Assembly (NCBI GenBank): GCA_964649195.1 | Contig: CAZYPK010000014.1 | Coordinates: 1 to 53,583 of the forward strand | Direction: 5' to 3' | Source: JTS-RE9 sp964649195 | Lineage (GTDB): Bacteria > Planctomycetota > Phycisphaerae > Phycisphaerales > Phycisphaeraceae | DNA length: 53,583 bases | Program-made: the position numbers and the translations under genes | Notes under the pieces: generated by a model | Database searches by the model: none | What the model saw: only the letters and a program-made list of their open reading frames with translations | What the model was told of the DNA's origin: nothing | Part shown: one piece after another, positions 1 to 8,176 of the stretch | Layout: every line of letters begins with the position of its first letter | Numbering within the stretch: position 1 is the stretch's first letter

Positions 1-38
1 GGGAGCCTCGCCCTCCCAGCGGGAGCCTCGCCCTCCCA
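1..38. repeat. 18-bp direct repeat pair
   Basis: An 18-bp sequence beginning GGGAGCCTCGCCCTCC occurs at 1-18 and again at 21-38, separated by GC. The window starts inside it, so more copies may lie upstream. No gene is visible before 142. Confidence 0.8.
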
Positions 39-74
39 TATGCTTTTACCCTGCGTGTGACCCGCGTTGATTTC

Positions 75-110
75 GTGTTTTCCTGCTTTCCTGATTTCAT
101 GGTTTTAAAG
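75..110. repeat. 8-bp-unit array (TTTCCTG type)
   Basis: Degenerate 8-bp units of the type TTTTCCTG/CTTTCCTG lie just upstream of the first gene. The same units form longer arrays near 7.6, 30.9 and 36.4 kb, so this is a member of a dispersed intergenic family. Confidence 0.6.
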
Positions 111-141
111 TCAGCCTCCGTACCGCCCCAAAGGACCCGAC

Positions 142-3100
142 ATGCGATTCATTCCCACGCTCGCCCTGATTGCCACGATGTTCCTTGCCGTCCTCTCCGC
201 GCCGCTGCACGCGCAGGAGAGCAAGCCGATCCGCGCCTTGCTCATCACCGGCGGCTGCTGCCACGATTACCCCAACCAGAAAAAAATCCTCACCGAAGGC
301 ATCAGCGCCCGAGCCAACGTGCAGTGGACCATCGTCCACCAGGGCGGCACCACCACCAACACCAAGATCGGCCTGCACGAAAACGAAAACTGGGCCGACG
401 GGTACGACGTCATCGTGCACAACCAGTGCTTCGCCGGTGTGACCGATCCCGCCTTTGTGCAGCGCGTGCTCAAGCCTCACAAGGAAGGCAAGCCTGCGGT
501 GGTCATTCACTGCGCCATGCACAACTACCGCGACAAGACCGATGAGTGGTTCAAGTTCACCGGCATCACCTCGCACAGCCACGGGGCCCACTACGCCATC
601 GATGTCGAAAACATCAACAAGGATCACCCCATCATGGAAGGCTTCCCCGCGAAGTGGACCACCAAAAAGGGCGAGCTTTATTACAGCCACAAGGTGTGGG
701 ACACCGCCACTCCGCTGGGCCACGCAATGAGCCGGGAGTCGAAGAAAAACGAAGTCTGCATCTGGGTCAACGACTACAACAAAGGAACCCGCGTCTTCGG
801 CACCACCATCGGCCACTACAACGAGGAGATGTCCGATCCCGTCTTCCTCACCTACGTCACCCGCGGCCTGCTCTGGTCGGTGAACAAACTCAACGCCGAT
901 TACCTCAAGCCGGCGAGCAAGGATCTGAAGACGGTCGAGATCGACCCGTGGGGCGCCGACGGCAAGTCGCCTCCGCCCGCCAACGCGCCGCTGGCTCCCG
1001 GCCAGAAGAGGCCGACGGCGCAGGTGAAGCCGGGCACGAAGGTGCCGGTGAATCTCGCCCGCACCGCCAAGGCCTCCGCCCCGCGCTCGCAGGGCGGCCG
1101 CAATCCTGAGCACGCCATCGACGGCAACCCGGAGACCCGCTGGTGTTCTCCCGACGGCAATACGAATTACACCTGGCTGCTCGACCTGGGCAAGGTGCAG
1201 GACATCACCGGCATCCAGATCGCCTGGGAATCCGAGGATGCGCCGTATGGCTACAAGGTCGATGCGAGTGATGATGGCAAGACGTGGCGCACGATCATCG
1301 ACACGACGGACAAGCCCGCCGCCGGCCCGCTGCATCGACATGTCGCGCACACCGCCACGCAGCACCTGCGCCTGACCGTCACGAAGCTCAGGCCCGGTCA
1401 CTGGGGCAGCTTCTGGGAGTTCGAGGTGCTGGGCAAGGAGACGGTCGATTACGACACGCCCAACGCCTCGTCCATCCTCAGCGCCGGCCGCCCCGTCGCC
1501 GCCGCCGCCGAGGGGTTGCTCGCACAGGTGAAAGTGCCCGCCGGTTACAAGGCGACGATGTTCGCCCAGCCTCCGCAGGTCAGCTACCCCACCGCCATCG
1601 TCACCGCGCCCACCGGCGAAGTCTTCATCGGCATCGATGAAAACGGCTCGCTCGGCAAGGACGGCAAACGCAACATGAAGGTCATCCGCGCCGTCGATAC
1701 CGACAGCGATGGCAAAGCCGACCAGTTCACCACCTTCTGCATCATCAACAACCCGCGCGGCCTGTTCTTCCACGACAACACCCTCTTCGTCCTTGGCCCG
1801 CCCAACCTCCGCGCCTTCACCGACACCAACGGCGACGGCGTCGCCGACAGCGAAAAACTCCTCGTCAAAGGCCTGGGCTCACCCGCCCTGGAGCAGCGCG
1901 GCGCGGATCACTGCACCAACGGATTCGCAGTGGGCATCGATGGCTGGCTCTACATTGCCGTGGGCGACTTCGGCGCGGTCAAAGCGGAAGGCAGCGACGG
2001 CAAAAGCGTACAGCTCTTCGGCGGCGGCATCATCCGCGTGCGGCCTGATGGCAGCGAAATTGAAATCGTCACGCGCGGCCAGCGAAACATCTACGATGTC
2101 GCCGTCGATCCGCTCCTGAACATGTTCACCCGCGACAACACCAACGACGGCGGCGGCTGGAACGTCCGCCTGAGCCACATCATTCACTCGGGCCAATACG
2201 GCTACCCCTCCCTCTTCATCAACTTCCCCGAAGACATCATTGAGCCTCTGGCCGACTACGGCGGCGGCTCGCCCACCGGCGCCCTGTTCATCGATGAACC
2301 TGCGGCAGGCGAAGCCGCAAGCGGCCTGATGACCGTCGATTGGGGACGCAGCGTCATCTACCGCCATCCGCTCACCGCCGATGGCGCGGGCTACAAGGCG
2401 CAGCAGCAATCCTTCATCGAGCTGCCTCGCCCCACCGACATGGATATCGATGGCTCCGGCCGCATCTACATCGCAAGCTGGCGCGAAGGCGGCTTCAGCT
2501 ATTCCAAACCCGAAGTGGGTTATGTGGTGCAGGTCGTCGCCAATGATGCGAAAACCTCTGCGTTTCCCGACCTTCGCAAGGCCGGCGAGAGCGATCTGAT
2601 CCGCTTCATGGCATCGGACAGTCACAAGCTGCGCCTGCACACGCAGTGGGAAATGTTGCGTCGGGGCGACAGCGGTGCGCTGGCCGCCGGTCTGAAAGAG
2701 CTTGCCGGCAAGACCGGCCCGCCGGCGCCGCGCGTGGCCGCCATCTTCACGCTCAAGCAGATGCAAGGCGGCAAGTCGCATGAAGCCCTTGCCGCGCTGA
2801 CGAAGGATGCGGCCGTGCGCGAGTTCGCGCTGCGGGCGCTGGCCGATCGCGGCACGCAGGTGAGCGATGTGCCGATGCAGCCGTTTGTCGATGGCGCCAA
2901 GGATGCGGACCCGCGCGTCCGCCTTCAGGCCGCGATCGGGCTGGGGCGTCTGGGTCGCATTGATGCGGCAGCCGCGCTGATTCCACTGGTCGCTGATGCT
3001 GATCCACTCATCAGCCATGTCGCCGTGCATTCGCTGGTCACGCTGCGCGCTTCGCAGGCGTGCCTCAGCGCCCTCAGCCAGGCTGATGCAAAACTTCAAG

Positions 3101-4527
3101 CCGGGCTGTATCGCGTACTACGTTCGCTGCATGAGACGCAGGTCATCGACGGCCTGATCGCCCGCATGGCTCGCGCCTCCAACATCGAGGAACGAAAACT
3201 CATCATCACCGCCCTGGCCCGCCTCTATCACAAGGAAGGCCAGTGGACCGGCTCATGGTGGGGCACCCGCCCCGACACGCGCGGCCCCTACTACTTCCCC
3301 ACCCCCTGGGAAGGCACCGCCCGCATCACGCCGGTGCTCATGGCCGCGCTGTCAAGCGGCGACGCGGTGATGGGCAAGTTCATCATCAACGAAATGACCC
3401 GCCATCGCATCAAGCTCAGCGACGCCACCGCCCAGCTTGTGCGCATGGCGAAGAATGATGCGTCGCTGATTCCCGCGCTGATTGCCCTGCTCGATGGCGG
3501 CGACAAGCTGCCCGCCGATGCGGTGACGCTGCTCGAAGCGACCGCGAAAGACAAGGCCGCCGATGCGGAGGTTCGCGGCAATGCGGCGAATGTGCTGGCC
3601 AAGGCGAGCGATCAGCCGGGCGTGTTTGAACCGGCGATCAACGCACTCGTGGCCGTGGGCAATGCAGGCAAGGCGAGCGAGGCGATCAGCCGGGCACGTG
3701 AAGGCTTTGCAAAGGAAAAACGTCATGCGAAGAACGTGCAGACTTTTGTGAAGATGACCGCCGACCCCGACAAGGGCCGCCGCGAGACGGCCTTCGGCGT
3801 GCTCGTCGCCATCACCGGCGACAGGCAGGCCCCCAAGCCCGCCAAGGATGCCGCCGCTGCCGCAATCACCGCCGGCTTCAGCAGCGGTGATGCCGCCCCG
3901 CTGCTCCGCGCCGTCGCCATGCTCAAGGCCGATGCCTACAAGGAGCAGGTCAAGGCTCATCTGAACGACCCCAAGCCGCTCGTGAAAGCCGCCGCCGAAC
4001 ACGCCGCCCGTCAGCTCAAAATCGAAATCGCCGGCGCCATCGACCCCAACAAGATCACCCTCGCCAAACTCGGCTACGACAAGGTCCTCGCCCAGGTCGG
4101 CGGCGCCAAGGGTGATGTGAAACTCGGCAAGGAACTTTTCACCAAACAAGGCTGCGTGGCGTGTCACACCGTTTCGCAGGCCGAGCCGCTCAAAGGCCCG
4201 CTGCTGCTTGGCATTTCGCAGCGGTACAACCGGGCGGAGATCACCGAAGCGATCATGAAGCCCGCCGCGAAGGTCTCGCAGGGCTTTGAGACGCAGTGGT
4301 TCATGATGGAGGATGGCCTGAATTACGAGGGCTTCGTCACCCGTGAGTCCGGCGATGAAGTGGAGATGCGCAACGTCGCCGGGGCCGTCACCATCCTCAA
4401 GAAAAAGGAAATCGAAGAGCGCGGCAAACGCGAAACCTCCATGATGCCCGCCGGCCTCGTCGATACGCTCGACCTCCACGAGTTCAACTCGCTGATCGTG
4501 TATCTCGAATCGCTCAAAACAAACTAA
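142..4527 (+). CDS. Secreted ThuA / discoidin / PVC-type dehydrogenase / HEAT / cytochrome c fusion protein
   Basis: A 1,461-residue exported multidomain protein. Residues 1-25 form a signal peptide ending near LHAQ. A ThuA-like (type 1 glutamine amidotransferase fold) domain follows to about 260, then an F5/8 type C (discoidin) carbohydrate-binding-like domain around 300-430. Residues about 455-790 match the PVC-type membrane-bound dehydrogenase beta-propeller (sorbosone/glucose dehydrogenase-like). A long alpha-helical HEAT-like region covers about 795-1290. A C-terminal cytochrome c domain carries the haem motif CVACH near residue 1336 and a likely distal Met later. This architecture is typical of planctomycetes and related PVC bacteria. 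The protein probably oxidises sugars or polyols in the periplasm and passes electrons to its own haem, but the substrate cannot be read from sequence. The ThuA module at the N-terminus is a fusion; elsewhere it is often a separate protein. The start is supported by the signal peptide. Confidence 0.9.
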   Translation: MRFIPTLALIATMFLAVLSAPLHAQESKPIRALLITGGCCHDYPNQKKILTEGISARANVQWTIVHQGGTTTNTKIGLHENENWADGYDVIVHNQCFAGVTDPAFVQRVLKPHKEGKPAVVIHCAMHNYRDKTDEWFKFTGITSHSHGAHYAIDVENINKDHPIMEGFPAKWTTKKGELYYSHKVWDTATPLGHAMSRESKKNEVCIWVNDYNKGTRVFGTTIGHYNEEMSDPVFLTYVTRGLLWSVNKLNADYLKPASKDLKTVEIDPWGADGKSPPPANAPLAPGQKRPTAQVKPGTKVPVNLARTAKASAPRSQGGRNPEHAIDGNPETRWCSPDGNTNYTWLLDLGKVQDITGIQIAWESEDAPYGYKVDASDDGKTWRTIIDTTDKPAAGPLHRHVAHTATQHLRLTVTKLRPGHWGSFWEFEVLGKETVDYDTPNASSILSAGRPVAAAAEGLLAQVKVPAGYKATMFAQPPQVSYPTAIVTAPTGEVFIGIDENGSLGKDGKRNMKVIRAVDTDSDGKADQFTTFCIINNPRGLFFHDNTLFVLGPPNLRAFTDTNGDGVADSEKLLVKGLGSPALEQRGADHCTNGFAVGIDGWLYIAVGDFGAVKAEGSDGKSVQLFGGGIIRVRPDGSEIEIVTRGQRNIYDVAVDPLLNMFTRDNTNDGGGWNVRLSHIIHSGQYGYPSLFINFPEDIIEPLADYGGGSPTGALFIDEPAAGEAASGLMTVDWGRSVIYRHPLTADGAGYKAQQQSFIELPRPTDMDIDGSGRIYIASWREGGFSYSKPEVGYVVQVVANDAKTSAFPDLRKAGESDLIRFMASDSHKLRLHTQWEMLRRGDSGALAAGLKELAGKTGPPAPRVAAIFTLKQMQGGKSHEALAALTKDAAVREFALRALADRGTQVSDVPMQPFVDGAKDADPRVRLQAAIGLGRLGRIDAAAALIPLVADADPLISHVAVHSLVTLRASQACLSALSQADAKLQAGLYRVLRSLHETQVIDGLIARMARASNIEERKLIITALARLYHKEGQWTGSWWGTRPDTRGPYYFPTPWEGTARITPVLMAALSSGDAVMGKFIINEMTRHRIKLSDATAQLVRMAKNDASLIPALIALLDGGDKLPADAVTLLEATAKDKAADAEVRGNAANVLAKASDQPGVFEPAINALVAVGNAGKASEAISRAREGFAKEKRHAKNVQTFVKMTADPDKGRRETAFGVLVAITGDRQAPKPAKDAAAAAITAGFSSGDAAPLLRAVAMLKADAYKEQVKAHLNDPKPLVKAAAEHAARQLKIEIAGAIDPNKITLAKLGYDKVLAQVGGAKGDVKLGKELFTKQGCVACHTVSQAEPLKGPLLLGISQRYNRAEITEAIMKPAAKVSQGFETQWFMMEDGLNYEGFVTRESGDEVEMRNVAGAVTILKKKEIEERGKRETSMMPAGLVDTLDLHEFNSLIVYLESLKTN

Positions 4528-4548
4528 AACAAATTACACACCGCGCCC

Positions 4549-4642
4549 AAGCCCGATGGCGAGGCTTTGCGAACCGTCGGGGTCCCGATCATCCGTTGAT
4601 CCCGGATACCCCGACGGCTCGCAAAGCCTCGCCATCGGGCTT
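4549..4642. terminator. Long inverted repeat, possible terminator; family C palindrome
   Basis: Two arms of about 35 bp (4549-4583 and 4608-4642) are nearly perfect inverted repeats, beginning AAGCCCGATGGCGAG, around a 24-bp loop. The site lies 22 bp after the stop of the dehydrogenase gene, so it could stop transcription. Single arms recur at 34926 and, inside dnaX, at 9914, so it belongs to a dispersed family. Confidence 0.75.
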
Positions 4643-4757
4643 GTTGTCCTTCTCCACCTCAACGTCCCAAAATAATTCATGTGCAATCTCGCTCAATCGC
4701 CCCTCCCTTCAGGCCGATAAGGAAACAACCGGCACGATCGTCACAACCGTCACGATC

Positions 4758-4800
4758 ACCCCCGGCCCCCCGGTCCCCCGGACCCCCGGCCCCCGGCCCT
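4758..4800. repeat. C-rich 8-bp-unit array upstream of glycosyltransferase
   Basis: About five units of the type CCCCCGG plus one variable base lie just upstream of the glycosyltransferase start. No other gene is seen between 4528 and 4831; the stretch holds this array and the long inverted repeat before it. Confidence 0.6.
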
Positions 4801-4831
4801 GTTTTCCGGGCCAACCAGCGAAGGGATGCAC

Positions 4832-5737
4832 ATGACGCCCATCCGTTTCACCGTCATCACCACCTGTCTCGACGCCGCCGCCACCATCGAACGAACCCTC
4901 TGCTCCGTTCTCGACCAGGGCTGCGAATCCCTTCAGTACCTCGTCATCGATCGCGGCTCCACCGACGAAACCGGCCGGATCATCAGCCTCTACGAAAACG
5001 AACTCATCTGGCTCTCCCAGGCCGGCGCTTCCCACGCCCAGGCGCTCAACATGGCCCTCGGTCACGCCACCGGTGATGTGATCGTCTTCGCCGATGATCT
5101 GCTCATGCCCGGCGTGCTGCACGAGATGGCCAAACGCATGAGCCTGCCCGGCGCGCCGCAGTGGTTCGTCGGCCAGTCGGTGCAGCTCGATGGCGATGAT
5201 GTGGAACTGGGCCGCATCGCCCCGGTGATGCCCGCCGGCCTCGCCCGCTATCTGATGCACGATTCAGGCCTGTTGCCGCTGCAATCGACCTTCATCTCCC
5301 GCCCGCTTCTCGAAGCCGTCGGCGGCTTCGATGAGTCGCTCGCCCACGCCCACGATTACGACTGCTGGTGCCGGCTGATGGCGCAGGGCCATCGCCCGAC
5401 GCTCATCGGCCTCGAACTCACCGGCTGCCGACAGCAGGCCGAAACGCTCACCGCCGCCCAGGCCCTGACCCAGGGCCTGGAGTTCATCACCGTCGCCCGC
5501 CGCCATGCCAACCGGCTTTCGCTCCGCGATCAGGCCGCGCTGTGGCGCAACTGCGATCAGCGCCAGCGCATCTACGCACTGGCCGAGGCGGAACTCTCGC
5601 CCAGCGAAGCGCGCCGGCATCTGTGGTCGCGACTGCTGAGCCATCCGTGGTGGATCATGGATGAATCGGTTCGCCACACGCTCATGCACGGCATCACCCA
5701 CCCGGCCCCGGCCGCACTGACTCGCACCGCCGCGTGA
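4832..5737 (+). CDS. Family 2 glycosyltransferase
   Basis: About 301 residues. The N-terminus (FTVITTCLDAAATIERTL, then VIDRGSTDETG) is the nucleotide-binding half of a GT-A fold, followed by a DD-containing metal-binding region in FADDLLMPG. The later GFDESLAHAHDYDCW segment matches the acceptor region of GT2 enzymes. It likely moves a sugar from a nucleotide-sugar donor to an envelope polysaccharide or glycan; donor and acceptor are unknown. There is no membrane anchor, so it is probably cytoplasmic. Two ATGs compete: 4826 and 4832. GAAGGG directly abuts the first, and sits about six bases before the second, so 4832 is preferred. No pathway partners lie next to it. Confidence 0.85.
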   Translation: MTPIRFTVITTCLDAAATIERTLCSVLDQGCESLQYLVIDRGSTDETGRIISLYENELIWLSQAGASHAQALNMALGHATGDVIVFADDLLMPGVLHEMAKRMSLPGAPQWFVGQSVQLDGDDVELGRIAPVMPAGLARYLMHDSGLLPLQSTFISRPLLEAVGGFDESLAHAHDYDCWCRLMAQGHRPTLIGLELTGCRQQAETLTAAQALTQGLEFITVARRHANRLSLRDQAALWRNCDQRQRIYALAEAELSPSEARRHLWSRLLSHPWWIMDESVRHTLMHGITHPAPAALTRTAA

Positions 5738-5758
5738 GAAGCCGTCGCAAAACGCACC

Positions 5759-5940
5759 GAGCCGCGACTCAACGAGTCGCGGACGCAAACAGCCTGAAGG
5801 GGCGTCCCAGCGCACCTTTTTCCTTCAGCCTCGATCGGCGCCTGATCGTTTTCGCGTCCCGTGATCCGCCGCGCGAGGGGCACGCCATGCTTGTCGCTCA
5901 CGTCCGCGACGTGTTACGTCGCGGCTCACTCTTATCCCGA
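5759..5940. repeat. Family A element, copy 1 (bipartite hairpin element)
   Basis: The left end is a hairpin, CCGCGACTC-AAC-GAGTCGCGG, preceded by GAG. The right end is CCGCGACGT-GTT-ACGTCGCGG followed by CTCACTCTTATCCC. The interior shares blocks with copies at 43568 and 46651 (CCTGAAGG, then CTTTCGCGTCCC-like and ATGATCCGCCGC-like words). It begins 21 bases after the glycosyltransferase stop. No open reading frame that looks coding lies inside. Confidence 0.85.
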
Positions 5941-6014
5941 ATCCGTATCCATCCGATGGAAGCATGGGGGATCACGCTGCAATCAACGCACGTTCAGCGT
6001 GCGGGAGAAGCGGG

Positions 6015-6199
6015 AACCTGAGTTTCGCTTAAACCCCACCCGGAAGGGTGAGGGCCGAGGGGCGATCGATACACGGCCCGTTCACGAATCACAACTCGAT
6101 TTTCGGTCTGAATTCACCTTGTAACCTTGGATCCTTTGTTCATCGGACACCCCTTGGCCCGCGCCCTTCCGGGCGGGGGCCTTAAACGAAACTCAGGTT
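6015..6199. mobile_element. Family B MITE-like element, copy 1
   Basis: A 185-bp element with imperfect terminal inverted repeats of about 48 bp, starting AACCTGAGTTTCG and ending CGAAACTCAGGTT. Its 90-bp interior is clearly related, in opposite orientation, to that of the copy at 17485. It has no transposase, so any movement would be in trans. Its right end lies immediately before the GGAAGGAG ribosome-binding site of the next gene. With family A copy 1, it fills the 477-bp gap between genes. Confidence 0.8.
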
Positions 6200-6214
6200 G
6201 GGAAGGAGCGCGAC

Positions 6215-6673
6215 ATGGCCTGGACCAGCATGCATTTTGCCGTGGGAATGGGCTGCGCCGGCGGTGCCTTCGGGCTGGGCTGTCTGCTGATGAGGCGAGG
6301 CTGGCGCTGGCTGCCGGGGGTGATGACGCTGGGCGGGTTGTGGGCCGTGGTGCCGGATATGCCCCGCTTGTGGCGCGAGGACTTCGCCTGGCTCCCCTTC
6401 GCCTCCACGCTCGGGGCCAAGTCGCTCGAAGCCGATCTGCACGCCATCGGCAACCTTTTCTTCTTTCATCACGCCCTCGACGCCCAGCCTCACGAATACG
6501 CCTTGCACGGCCTGGTCATCATGCTCGCCCTCTACAACGCCGCCATCCTTCTGCTGATGGGTTTGGAACGCAAACAACGACGTGCCGTCCGAAGCATGCG
6601 ACACGAACCGGCCCCCGCGCTGAAGTTCGAAGGCCACACGGTGCGCTCGAGCCATTTGCAGAGATCGGCGTAG
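6215..6673 (+). CDS. Small integral membrane protein, unknown function
   Basis: 152 residues. Three or four hydrophobic segments are visible: about 4-28, 32-48, and one around 110-126 after a His-rich stretch (LHAIGNLFFFHHALDAQPHE). The tail from about 128 is basic and probably cytoplasmic. The VVPDMPRLW and HHALDAQPHE segments hint at a metal-binding membrane protein of the kind seen in LexA-regulated membrane hydrolases (YdjM-like), but this is weak. GGAAGGAG seven bases before the ATG supports the start. It is convergent with the next gene, only 13 bp away, and its ribosome-binding site abuts a MITE-like element. Confidence 0.7.
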   Translation: MAWTSMHFAVGMGCAGGAFGLGCLLMRRGWRWLPGVMTLGGLWAVVPDMPRLWREDFAWLPFASTLGAKSLEADLHAIGNLFFFHHALDAQPHEYALHGLVIMLALYNAAILLLMGLERKQRRAVRSMRHEPAPALKFEGHTVRSSHLQRSA

Positions 6674-6686
6674 AGGAAGGAAATCC

Positions 6687-7610
6687 TCATTTCCTTCTCA
6701 GCTTCTTCGGCGCAACCCCCGCGATCACTTCGACCTGTTCGCAGACCGAGGCGAGGTTGCCCAGCAGACGCAGGTAGAGCTGCGTGTAGCGGTCGATCAC
6801 GCCTCCCGCCTCGCGCATCACGCCTTCGATGTCCTCTTCGCCGGGCAGCGCCGGGCACAGGTACTGCCCGATGGAGATCACCCCGCGATCATCGGCGAAA
6901 GGGAACCACGTCGCGCTCAACTGCTCGATCAGCTCGGCGGCGCGGTCACGGGTCTGCGAAAGGTTGAGCTTGATCCGCCCAATGAGCCGGGGCAGTTGCT
7001 CGTTGCCCTTGAGGTTGACCAGCAGGATGTGGGCGACGGCGAAGGCGTCGCGCAGGGCGCGGAAGGTGGAGCCTGCCTTGGCGACGAGGAAGAGGGCCTC
7101 GACAAGCTGAATGGAACGGGTGATGACCGCGCCGGGTCCGCCGGTGGCGCTGTCCACGAGGTTGTCGGTGACGAACTTGAGCCGCAGCAGTCGCAGGGCG
7201 GCTCCCATGCGCAGGCGGGCGACATCCTCATACCGATCCAGCAGGCGGGCGGCGTCGGCGATCGTGGCGTGCTGCGATTCGCGGAGCAGCCGGACGCCTT
7301 CGCGTCCGGCGTCGGGCAGGCCGTAGTCGTTGACCCGGCCGATGTGGAAGCCGGCGTCGATCAGGGCCTCGGCGCGCAGGGCGCCGAGCAGTTTTTCATC
7401 GGCCTCGATGAGCTGCGTGAAAGCCGGGGCGATCTCCTCGTGCATGGCCTCCATGCGGTTGCGGGCTTCGCGCAGGGCGGCGATGGCGCGTTTGGGGTCC
7501 AGCGGCGCCGAGAGCTGCGTCTGCCCCAGCGACCAGGGCCGAAGCACGGTGACGCCCCCGCGGAAATATCGCTTGAGCGCATCGAGAATGTGCGTGGAGA
7601 TGGAGGACAT
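6687..7610 (-). CDS. Helical cytoplasmic protein, unknown
   Basis: 307 residues, predominantly alpha-helical, no signal peptide or membrane segment. Two long helical stretches (about 40-130 and 150-230) contain regularly spaced Leu, Ala and Arg. I do not recognise a family. It lies downstream of ebfC on the same strand, where many bacteria have recR; it is not RecR, because it lacks the Cys4 zinc finger and Toprim motifs. The 5' leader is an 8-bp repeat array with no clear Shine-Dalgarno site, so the start is uncertain, although codon content looks normal from the first residues. Confidence 0.65.
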   Translation of the reverse strand: MSSISTHILDALKRYFRGGVTVLRPWSLGQTQLSAPLDPKRAIAALREARNRMEAMHEEIAPAFTQLIEADEKLLGALRAEALIDAGFHIGRVNDYGLPDAGREGVRLLRESQHATIADAARLLDRYEDVARLRMGAALRLLRLKFVTDNLVDSATGGPGAVITRSIQLVEALFLVAKAGSTFRALRDAFAVAHILLVNLKGNEQLPRLIGRIKLNLSQTRDRAAELIEQLSATWFPFADDRGVISIGQYLCPALPGEEDIEGVMREAGGVIDRYTQLYLRLLGNLASVCEQVEVIAGVAPKKLRRK

Positions 7611-7611
7611 G

Positions 7612-7757
7612 GAAAAGCAGGAAAACAGGAAAGCAGGAAAACAGGAAATTGGGAGCGATCATTCAAGTTTGGCGCGTTCCATCATCTTCGCCATTTCGCG
7701 CGTTCCGGCTTTATTTCGTGCTTTCCTGCTTTCATGTTTTCCTGTTTTTCCGCTGTT
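7612..7757. repeat. Facing 8-bp-unit arrays (AGGAAAAC type)
   Basis: At 7612-7650 there are several AGGAAAGC/AGGAAAAC units. At 7718-7753 the complementary units (CTTTCCTG/TTTTCCTG) appear, so the two arrays can pair as a long imperfect hairpin around a 65-bp middle. The element fills the whole gap between ebfC and the unknown gene. The same arrangement occurs near 30.9 and 36.4 kb. Confidence 0.75.
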
Positions 7758-7760
7758 CCT

Positions 7761-8135
7761 TCACCCGCCCATGAGCTTGTCCAGCCCCGGGATGTTCAGC
7801 CCGCCGGTGGCGGCGGCGAACTCCTGCTGCACCAGGTCGCGGGCCTTGGCCAGGGCCGCGTTCATCGCGCTGGCGATCAGGTCCTGGATCATCTGAAGAT
7901 CATCATCGCCGGGGCCCGCGCCGTCGCCGGGCAGCGCCAGCGTCAGCAGCATCGCCCGATCCAGATGGAGATCGATCACCTCGAAGCGGCCGTTGATCTT
8001 CACCCGCACCGCGCCGGCGCCGGCCTCGCCTTCGACGGTCTTCCTGCCCAGTTCCTCCTGAAGCTGCGCAAACCTCTCGCGCATCTGCTTCGCCTGGCCC
8101 ATCATGGACATCATGTTTTTGATGTTGTCGAACAT
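7761..8135 (-). CDS. ebfC: YbaB/EbfC family nucleoid-associated protein
   Basis: 124 residues. The N-terminus (MFDNIKNMMSMMGQAKQM, then RFAQLQEELGR) is the conserved helical start of YbaB/EbfC. It continues with the VKINGRFEVIDLHLD strand pair and a C-terminal helix ending in a Gly/Leu-rich tail (GLNIPGLDKLMGG). Family members form dimers that bind DNA and help shape the nucleoid. The gene follows dnaX by 41 bp on the same strand, the widespread dnaX-ebfC order. One unusual feature is a Gly/Asp-rich loop (PGDGAGPGDDD) in the middle, longer than in E. coli YbaB. Confidence 0.92.
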   Translation of the reverse strand: MFDNIKNMMSMMGQAKQMRERFAQLQEELGRKTVEGEAGAGAVRVKINGRFEVIDLHLDRAMLLTLALPGDGAGPGDDDLQMIQDLIASAMNAALAKARDLVQQEFAAATGGLNIPGLDKLMGG

Positions 8136-8176
8136 GCGATCACGGCTCCGTTCGTCCGCCGAGGCGGACGGCCAAA

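Noticed and set aside
97..1773. 558-residue open frame on the minus strand opposite the first gene
   Set aside because: It is a shadow of the dehydrogenase fusion gene, common in GC-rich DNA; it has no motif and the plus-strand protein has clear domains.
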